Positions 35,127 to 45,649 are shown, counted from the first letter of the stretch. The stretch: DNA of 64,000 nucleotides from G963664935 sp963664935 (GCA_963664935.2 CAXXSE010000007.1:248001-312000); one strand, 5' to 3'. A program made the numbers and translations. The notes: generated by a model from the sequence alone, not told the origin.

Positions 35127-35600
35127 CGCCTTTCTTTTCCCTTGATATAAACCTGAAGCTGGATTAATTGAAAAAAGTCACGAGGGAGGGCACAGCGAGA
35201 GGGGGTCAGGTCTTTCGTTAGTAAACACAAGAATGTATACTGCCTTTGGTTGCCTTCGTGTTAATAATCCGACAGAGAAAACCCGACTTTTTTCAGCCAG
35301 GCCAGGGGCACTGGCCAACACTGCTTCTTTAGGATTAGCGACAGTGTTCAGCGCCTTTGAGATGTTACTCAGGTTGCCGGAAAACTCCTGGATTGTAAGC
35401 CGACTCTCGATGCGCTTTCTCCCACGCCACCCATTATACGGATAAGATACCAAGTTGAATAACTATTCAATCACTATGGACATTAGCGGAAAGGCTGTTA
35501 ATTCTTCCCGATACAAGAAGATTTTTTTCGAGTGGTTTAATTCCGATAGCGTTAATGGGGTATATCGGTACGCATTTATTTCCAACGAGGATAGGGGTAG
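35127..35600. other. Intergenic; one weak minus-strand frame
   Basis: A 91-codon minus-strand frame (35178-35453) has no recognised motif. The GGGGTCAGGTCTTTCGTTAG at 35200 resembles sequence next to REP-associated transposases. No gene can be supported. Confidence 0.3.
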
Positions 35601-36126
35601 ATGGCTTTAGGTTGTGCAAAGCGGGTAAGCTTTTTGGGTTTGTTCTTTTGCTTGATCCTGAATATACTCATTGCCCGAGAGGAAGATGGATCATCAAACG
35701 GCAACCAGAACGAATTGTCACACCGTATACAACTAGAACCCATGGTAGTGATAGCTCAAAAACGGGCTGTAGCACCGACGGACGTACCTGTTTCAATGAC
35801 GCTCGTTTCAGGGGAATAGCCTTGATGACCTCAGCGGTTTTGTTCCAGGTCTCACCATTGCACAGGCAGCTACGACGACAAGAATCTTTCTGAGAGGCGT
35901 GGGCTCGGGAGGAAATCTGGGATTTGAACAATCGGTCGGAACCTTTGTAGACGATATTTATTATGCGCGACCCCGGCAGCTTCGGCTGCCCCTGATCGAT
36001 ACCGAGCAAGCTGCGTTTCTACGCAGTCCTCAAGGCACAATTTTTGGTAAGAACACTGTTGCCGGGACAATCAACATTCGGACACGCAAAAATAAGGATC
36101 CGCCCCCTTTTTTGCTCTTTTTTTAG
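35601..36126 (+). pseudogene. TonB-dependent receptor, 5' fragment paralogous to 39463-41748
   Basis: The signal peptide and start of plug domain (FLGLFFCLILNILIA, PMVVIAQKRAVAPTDVPVSM) match the intact receptor downstream. A short deletion after VSGE shifts the frame, and the plug resumes at LSGFVPGLTIAQAATTTRIF, then FVDDIYYARPRQLRLPL and GTIFGKNTVAGTINIRTR. Coding similarity stops near 36090. At most a quarter of the receptor remains. Confidence 0.88.
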
Positions 36127-36368
36127 GCGAACAATGCCTTTAACAACGGAAAAACTTCCGCCGCGATAACCAGGCCAACCATCCATTTAATCAGAAGTAG
36201 TTCTTTCTCAATTTTTGCAATGTCGCCTTTGGTCGCCAATTGAGACTCCAGTGCTTCACCAAAAGCCTCTGCCAGTGCTTCCGCTTCAGCCTCTGCCTGG
36301 CCTTCGGGTACCCCCGCTGCTTTAAGCTTACGGGCAAATTTTAAGGTATCAAATGTGCTTGAACTCAT
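36123..36368 (-). CDS. DUF1640-like small coiled-coil membrane protein
   Basis: 81 residues: an N-terminal FDTLKFARKLKAAGVPEGQA motif, a coiled helix (EAEALAEAFGEALESQLATK, GDIAKIEKELLLIKW) and a C-terminal TM helix (WMVGLVIAAEVFPLLKALF). This is the bacterial DUF1640/CCDC90-like layout. Function unknown. Its stop overlaps the dead end of the receptor fragment. Confidence 0.75.
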   Translation of the reverse strand: MSSSTFDTLKFARKLKAAGVPEGQAEAEAEALAEAFGEALESQLATKGDIAKIEKELLLIKWMVGLVIAAEVFPLLKALFA

Positions 36369-36582
36369 GGAATTAGTATATCAGAGTAATAGTACGTAAT
36401 CTTAGTCGTTAGCTAATTCTGCCAGAAGTCATGGTATTCCAATGGGTAAAGGAAAAGCGATAATGGAGGGATAAAACACTAAATTATGTTAAAGCAAAAA
36501 TTTGCCCCCCTTTTTGTAGTCAACTTGATACCAGTCAAACCATATTCGGGGGTTATCATTGGAATATGGAGCAAATTTCGTA

Positions 36583-36984
36583 TTATTCACTAAACGCTTT
36601 TATGGGTCTACGGCGTTTTAATAACCCAACCTTCCGATTTAAAACTGTTTCACCCCGCGCTTTAAATCGATTGTTACCTAAGGGCGTTCCGGAGTGTAGA
36701 CTGCTTCGTAGCAATTCCAGTTGATCCTCGCCCAAATCGTCGCCAAACAATTGCTGATAAGCTTTTACCCGGTCTTGGGGTATCCTTCCTAACGCTAAAT
36801 ATTCGAAATGGGGTTTAATAATGGCGTGGCTGACACCCTGCGCATTAGCCGCATAAATAGACCAGCGATAACGGGCTGGATGATCAACCATACCAGCCCT
36901 AACCGGGTTCACGCATACACGCCAGGAAATAAGTTTGCGATTGAACAATATGACCTTTATGCTGCCCATTCCACAAGCCACCAT
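36583..36984 (-). pseudogene. REP-associated tyrosine transposase (IS200-like), N-truncated
   Basis: CVNPVRAGMVDHPARYRWSI followed by YAANAQG, and the downstream EYLALGRIPQDRVKAYQQLF, are typical of Y1 transposases linked to REP sequences. The catalytic N-terminal HUH and Tyr region before NPVRAGMV is replaced by unrelated sequence, so the copy is inactive. Confidence 0.75.
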
Positions 36985-37002
36985 GACACTAATAAGTCAC
37001 GT

Positions 37003-37212
37003 TCACATAGCGCACATAATGCCGTCCCAAACTCTGGTTATTATTAACTTGGTCGATTTTATGCCGTTGGAATCATAAATCGTCTTAAGATATTTAAATT
37101 TTTCCTCGTTGATATCCGCTTGAAAATACATGAAATCGTTATTAAAGATGCTTATTCGAATATTTCCGCACCCAGTTCTGAACAATATTAACAAATACAG
37201 ACACAGTTTCAT
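37003..37212 (-). pseudogene. Truncated paralogue of the ClpP-fold lipoprotein
   Basis: The first ~58 residues (LYLLILFRTGCGNIRISIFN, NEEKFKYLKTIYDSNGIKST) align with residues 5-60 of the gene at 34305-35126, and the DNA upstream of both starts is alike (CTTTTCCCTTGATATAAACC). It breaks off before the catalytic region and joins the transposase remnant. Confidence 0.85.
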
Positions 37213-37335
37213 CGACTTCCTTTTCCCTTGATATAAACCTTAGTAACTGACTTCACTACGGCATGGAGAGACGAAAGAGGTAGAGGTGGATCTACTCTGA
37301 TAGTAGGGCATCTTGCAAAGATTAACCGGCGCCGG

Positions 37336-38787
37336 TCACCGGTGTGGCTTCACCTGGAGAGTCCCAGTCATTTGCCCTTTGGGTTCTATCAACAAAACGA
37401 TCTCCGCAATAAAAATCAGTCCGGCAGTACAGGCAATAAAAGTAAAAAACACAGGCGGTGAAACAAACGATAGCATGGTAAGGAAAATCACGCCGCCAAC
37501 ATTGCCATAAGCGCCGACCATCCCAGCGATTTGTCCGGTCGACCCGCGCTCGATTAGCGGAATAATCGCATATACCGCACCTGAACCTGCTTTTGAAAAA
37601 ATCCCGCCCAAAATGATGGTAACCATTACCATCCCCAAGCTCCATCCAGCACTCATTTGACCAAGCAACAAAAAACTACCGGCAATACCCGCGGTAACAG
37701 TACTCAACGTGACTTTACGACCAATTTGATCGCTTAACCAACCACCCACGGGACGAGCAAACAGATTGATCATGGCATAAATACCGGCCAGAATACCAGC
37801 CAAAATGGGTTCTACACCGAAAGTATCGATATAGAATAGAGGTAACATGGACACCATAGCGAGTTCCGCGCCAAAGGTAACCATGTAGGCAAGTTCCAGT
37901 ACCGCAACCTGACTAAATGAATATCGCTGATATTCGGGCACCGTATTATTCAGCGCTCCGCTGTTGGCTTGAATAATTTTCCAAACATGATAGACGTATA
38001 ACCCGGTTAAACCCATATAAATGTTGTAGGCGATGGATTCATGAAACCAATGCACTCGCGCGGACAGCTTCCAGGTCAAAACTCCTAACGCTAGATACAT
38101 CGGAATGTTCGTTAAAACATAAAAAAGTAGATCGCCTCTGTCGCCGACTTTCAGCACACCGGGGTTTTTAGGTTTGAAATTTGTCGAACCGTTTGGGATA
38201 TTGAATACGCTATAAAAATAAATTACCCCATACACGATGGAAATCAGGCCAATCATCGCGATGGCGTAACGCCAACCGTTTTCCTCACCCAGGTACAAAG
38301 CAATCGAAGGCAATAACAGTGCGGCGCCAGCCGCCCCAAGGTTTCCCCAACCTCCATATATCCCCTGAGCAATGCCAGTCTGGTGAGCCGGGAACCAATC
38401 ACTGATCATACGGATTCCTACTACGAATCCGGCGCCAATAAAGCCGGATAAAAATCGGGCGATGGCTAATTGTTGGAAATTCTGCGCTAAAGCAAATCCA
38501 AACGTTATGAGGCCACCGATGATTAGAATTGTGGAAAACATGACTCTCGACCCCAGCTTATCAACCAGCATCCCCACCACAATACGGGCGGGAATTGTCA
38601 GAACTACATTCAGAATTAACAACACTTTCACTTCCTGATCGCTGAGATGCATGGATTCACGAATGACCATCATCAATGGCGCATGTGCAAACCACGCCAT
38701 GAAGCTTATAAAAAAAGCAAACCAAGTCAAATGAAGGACCCTGATTTTCCCCGAAAAGGACAGCAAGTTCAGTTGTTGATCTAACAT
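37336..38787 (-). CDS. narK: NarK-type nitrate/nitrite transporter (MFS)
   Basis: 483 residues with 12 predicted TM helices. Both nitrate-porter signatures are visible, GGWGNLGAAGAALLLP in helix 5 and GAYGNVGGVIFLTM in helix 11. Substrate arginines lie in NVVLTIPARIVVGMLVDKLG and LFARPVGGWLSDQIGRK. It imports nitrate or exchanges nitrate and nitrite across the inner membrane. No nitrate reductase gene is in the window; its partner must be elsewhere. Single gene with its own promoter region. Confidence 0.88.
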   Translation of the reverse strand: MLDQQLNLLSFSGKIRVLHLTWFAFFISFMAWFAHAPLMMVIRESMHLSDQEVKVLLILNVVLTIPARIVVGMLVDKLGSRVMFSTILIIGGLITFGFALAQNFQQLAIARFLSGFIGAGFVVGIRMISDWFPAHQTGIAQGIYGGWGNLGAAGAALLLPSIALYLGEENGWRYAIAMIGLISIVYGVIYFYSVFNIPNGSTNFKPKNPGVLKVGDRGDLLFYVLTNIPMYLALGVLTWKLSARVHWFHESIAYNIYMGLTGLYVYHVWKIIQANSGALNNTVPEYQRYSFSQVAVLELAYMVTFGAELAMVSMLPLFYIDTFGVEPILAGILAGIYAMINLFARPVGGWLSDQIGRKVTLSTVTAGIAGSFLLLGQMSAGWSLGMVMVTIILGGIFSKAGSGAVYAIIPLIERGSTGQIAGMVGAYGNVGGVIFLTMLSFVSPPVFFTFIACTAGLIFIAEIVLLIEPKGQMTGTLQVKPHR

Positions 38788-38980
38788 TGCGCTATTAATT
38801 GATTTTTTGATTGTGGCATTTTCACCCCACTAGAAGGCAGATGTGTCTATTGGTATTGTCTGGCTATATATGGCCCGAAAGACAAAGTCAGCTCGAAATA
38901 AATCAAGGTCGATAATTTAGAAGCAACGGTGAACAATGATTACATCGAAATAATTGCACGAGTTCAGGTTTAAAGATATC

Positions 38981-39040
38981 ACCCATTCGTACTAGTAGGT
39001 GTCTACGAAAATGCCAAAACGTATTAGTCAATTTGAGTAA
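38981..39040 (-). repeat. TACTAGTA dispersed repeat, degenerate inverted copy
   Basis: ACCCATTCGTACTAGTAGGT then TCTACGAAAA then ACGTATTAGTCAATTTGAG. Read on the minus strand this aligns with the copies at 18789 and 41981, with decay in one arm. Confidence 0.65.
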
Positions 39041-39131
39041 TCCGAAATGACTAATACTGGTTCGGGAGTTGATAGATCACGGTAGAACGACTATAAATCG
39101 CCGTGGACATAAGTCTATTCCAATCTATAAA

Positions 39132-39284
39132 TGGCCCTGAAATTGGGAACAGATCATGAATAACCTTTTAACTGGAGCGGAAGAGGTGTCAAGGAGGAGT
39201 TTGTAGCGTAGCGGAGGAATCTCCTTGACACTTCTGAAGCGTAAGTTAACCTCAATTTATGATCTGTTCTCGGTTTCAGGGCCA
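39132..39284. repeat. 153-bp inverted-repeat element (MITE-like)
   Basis: Outer arms TGGCCCTGAAATTGGGAACA and TGTTCTCGGTTTCAGGGCCA, plus an inner GTGTCAAGGAG / CTCCTTGACAC pair. A further TCAGGGCCATTTCA follows at 39314. No coding sequence. The rest of 38788-39462 holds no gene. Confidence 0.75.
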
Positions 39285-39462
39285 TTTCACGTTAGAAATT
39301 ACCCCCCTCTTCAGGGCCATTTCATATTGGACAAGACTGACATTCGCAACTAGGATGGTTATCCTTCCTTTATATGAAGACCGATTTTTCAAATCGGCAA
39401 GATCCGAACTGTGTTAATCGGTCATTTAAGTAAACTTTTATTTCCAATAGGGCATAGAGGAA

Positions 39463-41748
39463 ATGGCTTCAGAGTGTACAAAGCGTTTAAGCTTTTCGGG
39501 TTTGTTCTTTTGCTTGATCCTGAATACACTCGTTGCCCAAGCGGAAAATGGATCATCAAACGGCAAACAGGACGAATCGTCACACCGAATACAACTGAAA
39601 CCCATGGTCGTGACCGCTCAAAAACGGGCTGAAGCGCCGATTGATGTTCCTGTTTCAATGACGGTCGTTTCTGGGGAACAGCTTGACGAATATAATATCA
39701 ACCGTCTTGATGACCCCAGTAGTTTTGTTCCGGGTTTGTCAATTACCCAGGCGGCTACGACGACCAGAATCTTTCTTAGAGGCGTGGGCTCAGGAGTAAA
39801 TCAGGGATTTGAACAATCCGTCGGAACCTTTGTAGACGATATCTATTATGCGCGGCCCCGGCAGCTTCGACTGCCGCTGTTCGATATCGAGCAAGTTGAA
39901 GTTTTACGTGGTCCTCAGGGTACGATTTTTGGTAAAAATACCGTTGCCGGTGCAATTAATATTCGGACGCGTGAGCCTAGCGATTTCTTTTATTCCGATG
40001 TCTCGGCGCTGCATGAGATTGAACATAATGAATACCGGGTTGGCGGAATTGTTTCAGGTCCTTTGACCGATACACTCAAAGGCCGACTTTCGGTAAGAGC
40101 AGGCGGGATGGGTGGTTTTTTGCGCAATTCATTTAACGGCAGTGATGAACCACGGGAAGACTATTACACCGCGCGTGGTAAGTTTCACTGGCTCCCCTCC
40201 GCGAACCTGGAGGTCTCCGGAAAATACGAATACAACGAACTGGATGTCGATGGCAGGAGCATACAGATTATAGAGGCGGGACCTTCCCTTCCTCTCTTCA
40301 CTTTATTTGATCCTTTATTTGAAGACCGGCTAAACGAAATTAAATCGACCGGAGGGATTGGAAACGAAAGATCGAAAACCGATTCTAACCTTGGCATGCT
40401 GAGGATGGAGTATGCCCTGGCCGATTTTAGTCTTGTATCGCTAAGCGATTTTACGGACTATGACTATAACGAAGATCGCGATGTCGACTTCAGTCCGATT
40501 CCGCTGCTCCTTCAACGTGAAAAACAAGGATTTTCGCAGTTCAGCCAGGAAATAAGGCTACTTTCGCCGGAGACAACGTCGTTTAAGTACCTAGTGGGGG
40601 CCTATTATCAGGAAGAACATTTAGACAATCTACGGTTTATCGATGCCAATTTTACCCCAACCCCATTCCTCCCATTCCCGAATACAACACGACAGATTGA
40701 ATTTGATCAGGATACTTGGACGGCTGCATTTTTCGGCCGGGGTTCTTATGATATTACCGATGATTTGATTCTGTCGGTTGGACTGCGATATAGCTACGAA
40801 GAAAAGAAAGCAACCAAAAGTCTGGCGTTCAACGATTTTAGAACAACTCGTCAAAATCCTGTTCTGGCGGGTAGCCTTAGGCTTTTCGGGGTACCCCATC
40901 GTTTTAAGAATAAAATCACTGACTCGTCTTTTTGTCCGTCCGCTTCGCTTCAGTATTATCTTTTGGAGCGGTCAATGGTCTATGCAACTTATGCCGAAGG
41001 CAACAAGCCCGGCGGCTTTAACGAGGCCGAAACTTTTGGTGACCCGGATAATTTTAAGTTTGAATCGGAACATTCAAGAAGTTTCGAGATCGGAAACAAA
41101 AACATTTTTTTAAACGGTGATGCTCATTTCAATTTAAATTTATTTTACACCCAGTATAAGGATTTTCAGGTCAGCGCCTTTGATGGCTTGGATTTTATCG
41201 TTGGCAATGCCGACGAATCAATTGCTAAAGGTGTTGAATTCGAGATGGGTTGGCAAATAACAGAAGGTTTGGCTCTCTCCGGAAACGTTAACTGGCTTGA
41301 TTCCAAATACGATTCCTTCCCAAACGGCAGCTGTACCATTGCTCAAAGGCAGGCAATGGGTCTTCTATCGCGCTGTGTGCAGGATCTATCAGGCAAAACC
41401 ACCCAGTTCGCCCCCGATTATTCGGGGACGGTGAGTCTGGATTACTGGCGCCAGATCCCGGGCAATATGGCGTTGGCCGCACGGATCGATATGCCGTTTA
41501 CCGATGGTTTTTATGTTGCCCAGGATCTCGATCCGGAAGCCTTTCAGAGCGGTTTCATAAAATTGAGTGCCAGGCTTGCATTGTCTTCCGCAGATGGCCA
41601 ATGGGAAATTGCGGTCATTGGCAGGAATCTGACCAACAAGCTAACCATCAGCCACGGGGACGATGTGGCATTACTGAGTGGTTCGCATTTCGGCGTGACC
41701 GAGCGCCCTCGAACCATCGCATTCGAAGCTATTGCGCGATTCGAATGA
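39463..41748 (+). CDS. TonB-dependent outer membrane receptor
   Basis: 761 residues. Signal peptide (LSFSGLFFCLILNTLVAQA), a TonB-box-like PMVVTAQKR near 47, a plug domain (FVPGLSITQAATTTRIFLRG, VEVLRGPQGTIFGKNTVAGA) and a 22-strand barrel ending in an aromatic C-terminal strand (TIAFEAIARFE). It imports a bulky ligand (siderophore, vitamin or oligosaccharide) using proton-motive force through TonB. Sequence features (ARPRQLRLPLFDIEQVEVLRG, NKPGGFNEAE) place it with the large FecA/iron-complex-like family of unclear substrate. A broken paralogue sits 3.9 kb upstream. Start at 39463 or the overlapping ATG of the same frame. Confidence 0.92.
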   Translation: MASECTKRLSFSGLFFCLILNTLVAQAENGSSNGKQDESSHRIQLKPMVVTAQKRAEAPIDVPVSMTVVSGEQLDEYNINRLDDPSSFVPGLSITQAATTTRIFLRGVGSGVNQGFEQSVGTFVDDIYYARPRQLRLPLFDIEQVEVLRGPQGTIFGKNTVAGAINIRTREPSDFFYSDVSALHEIEHNEYRVGGIVSGPLTDTLKGRLSVRAGGMGGFLRNSFNGSDEPREDYYTARGKFHWLPSANLEVSGKYEYNELDVDGRSIQIIEAGPSLPLFTLFDPLFEDRLNEIKSTGGIGNERSKTDSNLGMLRMEYALADFSLVSLSDFTDYDYNEDRDVDFSPIPLLLQREKQGFSQFSQEIRLLSPETTSFKYLVGAYYQEEHLDNLRFIDANFTPTPFLPFPNTTRQIEFDQDTWTAAFFGRGSYDITDDLILSVGLRYSYEEKKATKSLAFNDFRTTRQNPVLAGSLRLFGVPHRFKNKITDSSFCPSASLQYYLLERSMVYATYAEGNKPGGFNEAETFGDPDNFKFESEHSRSFEIGNKNIFLNGDAHFNLNLFYTQYKDFQVSAFDGLDFIVGNADESIAKGVEFEMGWQITEGLALSGNVNWLDSKYDSFPNGSCTIAQRQAMGLLSRCVQDLSGKTTQFAPDYSGTVSLDYWRQIPGNMALAARIDMPFTDGFYVAQDLDPEAFQSGFIKLSARLALSSADGQWEIAVIGRNLTNKLTISHGDDVALLSGSHFGVTERPRTIAFEAIARFE

Positions 41749-41823
41749 AGGAGCTAGTGCCCCGCATCTTAAATAACAGATAAGGGGTAACCGTTTAGAT
41801 CCCATCGAAGAATCTGTGGTAAT

Positions 41824-41902
41824 TGATGGGTTTCGTTCCTCTACGCATCCTACAACTCATTGTTATCGCGTAGGATGGGTAGAGCGGTAGCGAAACCCAT
41901 CA
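41824..41902. repeat. GATGGGTTTCG repeat, head-to-head pair
   Basis: TGATGGGTTTCGTTCCTCTA... and GGGTAGAGCGGTAGCGAAAC... form two inverted arms. Each arm is a copy of the unit at 34293-34327. The pair sits after the TonB receptor gene and could fold into a stable hairpin. Confidence 0.8.
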
Positions 41903-41980
41903 AATAAAGGAACCAGGATACTAAACGGTTACGATCAGGGTATTCCCGGACAGCCTCTTCGCCAAATTCTCATTCTATAT

Positions 41981-42072
41981 TACCCAAATTTACTAGTACT
42001 TTTTGCTGTTTTCGTAGCATCCTACTAGTACAAATGGGTAATATGCTTAACCTTCAATTCGTGCGATTATTT
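41981..42072 (+). repeat. TACTAGTA dispersed repeat, copy 2
   Basis: TACCCAAATTTACTAGTACT, then TTTTCGTAGC, then CCTACTAGTACAAATGGGTA and a tail ending GTGCGATTATT. Matches 18789-18880 along about 85 bp. Confidence 0.85.
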
Positions 42073-42206
42073 ATCTAACTTGCGGGAAATGGGTCTGAAT
42101 AATTACGAAAGACGAACTGCGGGTTACACCCCATGGAAAACAATAAACTTGAGCAATTACGATAGACAAGGAACCTAACGTGAAGACGTTTACAAAGAGG
42201 TACGAT

Positions 42207-43117
42207 ATGAAAATAGAGCGAAGAATTTCAAGAAACGCGGTGCTAACAGGTATAAAGACAGGCATGGGTAATCGACGCTGTCTTCTTGCTTGGGTCGGTA
42301 GCGCGATGCTGAGTTTCTTACTGGTCGCGTGCGATGGATATCGGATTTCCGGGAATGGTATGAGCGTACTCGAGTGTGTCGAGCCTGAACAATTCGACGG
42401 CGCATTGAGCGAAAACCAAGTGGTCCTTTGCCAGAACTGGAACGCTGAGCAACGACTGGATTTTTGGTTCCGTCCGCAGGGCTCACAGATTATTCCCTAC
42501 GACTGGTTTTTAGCGTTGGAGCAGCCGGGAAATGAGAAAGATTTCATCGATAACGATCATATGGATGCCCTCGGGTATCTACCCCAACTCAAGACAAACA
42601 AGCATAATCCTGATGGCTTACCCATCGGCTTCACTAAAGATCGTGCAAAGGGGAATAAGGATTACTCGAGGATATCCGGCGAATGGTTGGGTATAACCTG
42701 CGCGGCCTGCCATACCAATCAGATAGACTTCGGTGGCAAGCAAATGGTTGTTGATGGAGCCCCAACCATGGGTGATTTCGAGGTCTTAATGTGGACGCTC
42801 GTCGATTCCATGGAAATGACTCTCGACAACCCCGCGAAATTCAATAGATTCGCCGAAAAGGTATTTAAACTGAGGAACTCCGAGGCGGATAGTCCTGAGG
42901 AACTGCGGGAACAATTAAAATCGATAATCGACATTCGTCAAAAATGGAATGATCGCAACAAAGGCGAAAGCCCCTATGGCTATGCCCGGCTCGACGCAAT
43001 CGGCGCAATCTTCAACGAGATTTCCTTCGCCGCGGGCGGCGAATCAAATTTGGCAACGGCGCCGGTAAGTTATCCATTCATATGGGACACACCCCATCAT
43101 GACAAGGTTCAATGGAA
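42207..43117 (+). pseudogene. Diheme cytochrome c (RoxA/peroxidase-like), 3' end cut by IS
   Basis: A lipobox-type N-terminus (SFLLVACDG) leads into WFRPQGSQIIPYDWFLALEQ, then a c-type heme site CAACH at about residue 171, and YPFIWDTPHHDKVQWN at the break. This combination is typical of the diheme cytochrome family that includes the rubber oxygenase RoxA and cytochrome c peroxidase-like proteins. Family members are about 600-700 residues with a second CxxCH; here the gene stops where IS copy C begins at 43118, leaving one heme site. Start at the ATG 42207 (AGAGG upstream) is favoured over a GTG at 42180. Confidence 0.82.
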
Positions 43118-44919
43118 CTCGACAGTCGTGAGTTAATTGCGAAAAAAGGGGGGTAATACTCTCCCACCACATCGAAGTATGCCCCATGAAAAATATTAAG
43201 AATTGCAGAGAACTAGAGCATAGAGCGCCCCATTGAGTTTAATCGTCATCTATTTCATCGGAAACAGCCATCAAGCGGGCACGGATCTGTTGAATCATGC
43301 CATTTTCCTCAAGTCGAAAGAATTGTTTGAGGAACAATGGCGCTAAAATTTGCTTGACGGTTTTCTCCGATGGCAAATCACGCGATTGAGTGCGAAGATA
43401 AAGCGAGTGCTCAGACCAAATCGTATCTTGATACTGGAGCGCAATCAATTGCATTAACCCCAAGGCAATGGAGGCACAGAGCACGAAGATTTCATAGGCT
43501 CGCCAGCACGCTTGAACGGTATGAATATCCTGGGGCTGTGGGGCTTTGAGAAGACGATTGGAAAAGGGGCGTCTAGAATGTTTTGGCAATTTTTTAGTCC
43601 AAAAACGAAATTTAAAGGCGCCGATCACATGCTTTAACATCGCGAACATGATTTCAATGCGGGTTCTAGCACAATACAGTTCAACGGCATCAATGGCTGA
43701 CAGCGTTAAATCGGAACTCATTAGAACCATTGGGCCTTTTGAGGTGACGGCGAGAATAAATAACACCTGATCAGCGATGGGCCGCCATAACAGTGTAAGC
43801 GTCATAACCCGGATGGATTCGGTTTTACCGTAGACTTGACAGGTCACCGTCTCAAACAAATGAAGGTGGTCGAAGCATTCTCTTAAACACACTTTCTCGC
43901 ATAGAGCGGCTGAGGTCCGGGTCGAGAGGCGGGTTTCGGTGGCGCGGGGAAATAACCCACATAGCTATTCTTGGCTTTGACCAGCACCTCAACCCACCGC
44001 GCCTGATGCTGGATTGAATAATAGTGGCAAGCTCGAAATACGCCCCCGGTTGAAAAAAAGGCATCCAACACCAAATAACACAGACAGTGATTCGTCACCG
44101 CAAAATGAATCGCCATGGCCACCAAGCGGTCGGTGAGCTTGATCCGACATGGATTATCGCGCTCGTCGTTCAACCCTAAATGAGCCCATCCCTGATGAAT
44201 TTGAAGCTGCAAAGGACAACAAAAACAAGCGGATAACGACCCGATCAAGATGCCAATGCTGCCCCAACATTGGGCCCGAAAATAGCCGGGTTTCGTTTGC
44301 GTCTCCGATGACTCGTGCATCGATACCACGCCGGGCATCTTGCGTCCATCTTTGATCACCGCGGTATGGTCACCCAGAAGTATCGCTCGTCCAGCTACTT
44401 CAACGGATTTTCCTTGGCGATTCACAAAATCTTGCCAAGCATCGAGCAACGCCCCATAGACATACGCTTTGGATCTAAAAAAACGGAGCAAACGCTGATA
44501 ACCGATGTCATCCAGTAGCCAGAAACGACACAACGAAGTCACGCCAATCATTTCGCCTGCCCCCATAAACCCAATCACGACGGCGCAGAACAACAACCCA
44601 GTACCCGACCTCGAAAAAACGCTTTGAAAACTTTCTAAATGGTGATAGATATACTGTTGCACGTGTTCTCCTCCTTCCATCTGCACTTCTACAAAGAAAA
44701 GAAGGATCCGTGTTTTTTCAGCAATTGTCTAGTCGTAATTATTAATGTCTATTTCCTGCACTACCCCTATTTTATGAACGCGAGTGGGACATCTTAAAGT
44801 TCCGCGCAATATCAATGGGTGATAAGAGTTTCTCCTGTTGGTCGAGGTGACACATCGAAAAAATAAATTCAGAGCCTAAATAGTTACGTCAAGTCGGATA
44901 AAACTCGTGACTGACGAGT
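43118..44919 (-). mobile_element. IS4-family insertion sequence, copy C (mosaic, no target duplication)
   Basis: Ends are CTCGACAGTCGTGAGTT and ACTCGTCAGTCACGAGTT. The flanks (GGTTCAATGGAA on one side, TTATTGTAATAGG on the other) show no direct repeat. About 120 bp at one end and 430 bp at the other differ from copies A/B at many sites, while 43236-44491 appears the same apart from one missing base. Confidence 0.88.
43239..44686 (-). pseudogene. IS4-family transposase, copy C, frameshifted
   Basis: Two frames (44686-43883 and 43892-43239) join if one C missing near 43900 (TCTCGCATAG versus TCTCGCCATAG in copies A and B) is restored. The first ~70 residues differ from copies A/B (e.g. EHVQQYIYHHLESF, DDIGYQRLLRFF) and the rest is identical. 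The catalytic residues D104, D206, E343 and the YREK motif are all present but in two pieces. Confidence 0.88.
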
Positions 44920-44920
44920 T

Positions 44921-45406
44921 ATTGTAATAGGACTTGAAACTTCCATGAGAAAAATGGAAATCCTTTCCATACGAATCAAAAATATTGATCTGAAAAAAAG
45001 GGTTATTTACATTCCACAGGCAAAAGGAGGTGCCCGAGAACAGCCTATTACAAAACATCTTTCAGAATTCCTCAATGACTACATTGATGTAGTAGATCAA
45101 GAAAGCGAATGGTTATTTTCTTCCCAAAAATCACTGACTGGTCATGTAGTAAATATAGAGAAAGCTTTCAAGCGGGTGGTGATAGCAGCAGGACTTGATC
45201 CTAAGGAAGTTGTGCGGCATACGCTAAGACACACAGCAATAACACATTTAGTTCAAGCCGGAGTTGACTTGCCTACTGTGAAAAGAATTTCGGGACACAA
45301 GACATTAATTATGGTTGAACGCTATGCCCACCAAAACGGCACTCATATTCAAGCAGCCATGGATAAACTTGAAGAAAGGTATGGCTCAATACTCTCGGAT
45401 TTTTAA
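44921..45406 (+). pseudogene. Tyrosine recombinase/integrase, C-terminal catalytic domain only
   Basis: The frame (IVIGLETSMRKMEILSIR) starts directly at the end of IS copy C. All catalytic residues remain: the R of MRKMEIL, K of IPQAKGG, H-x2-R of HTLRHTAITH, H of ISGHKTLIM and Y of VERYAHQ. The N-terminal arm/core-binding domain, about 180 residues, is lost. It lies 84 bp from the 3' end of tRNA-Phe, the usual position for an island integrase. Confidence 0.85.
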
Positions 45407-45489
45407 GAACGGAAAGTTGCGTAATTACACATGAATTACACAGACTTTTGAGGCGAGATGCTACAGGGAGGTCTAACTTTTTGATTTAA

Positions 45490-45565
<76 letters not shown>

Positions 45566-45649
45566 ATTTAGAGATTCAAACGGAAGCGCGTATTAAACCT
45601 TGCCATTAACCGCTAGTCAAGGAGTTTATCAATCAGTGCGCCACCCATA

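Noticed and set aside
35178..35453. 91-codon minus-strand frame
   Set aside because: No RBS, no motif, and lies in repeat-rich sequence.
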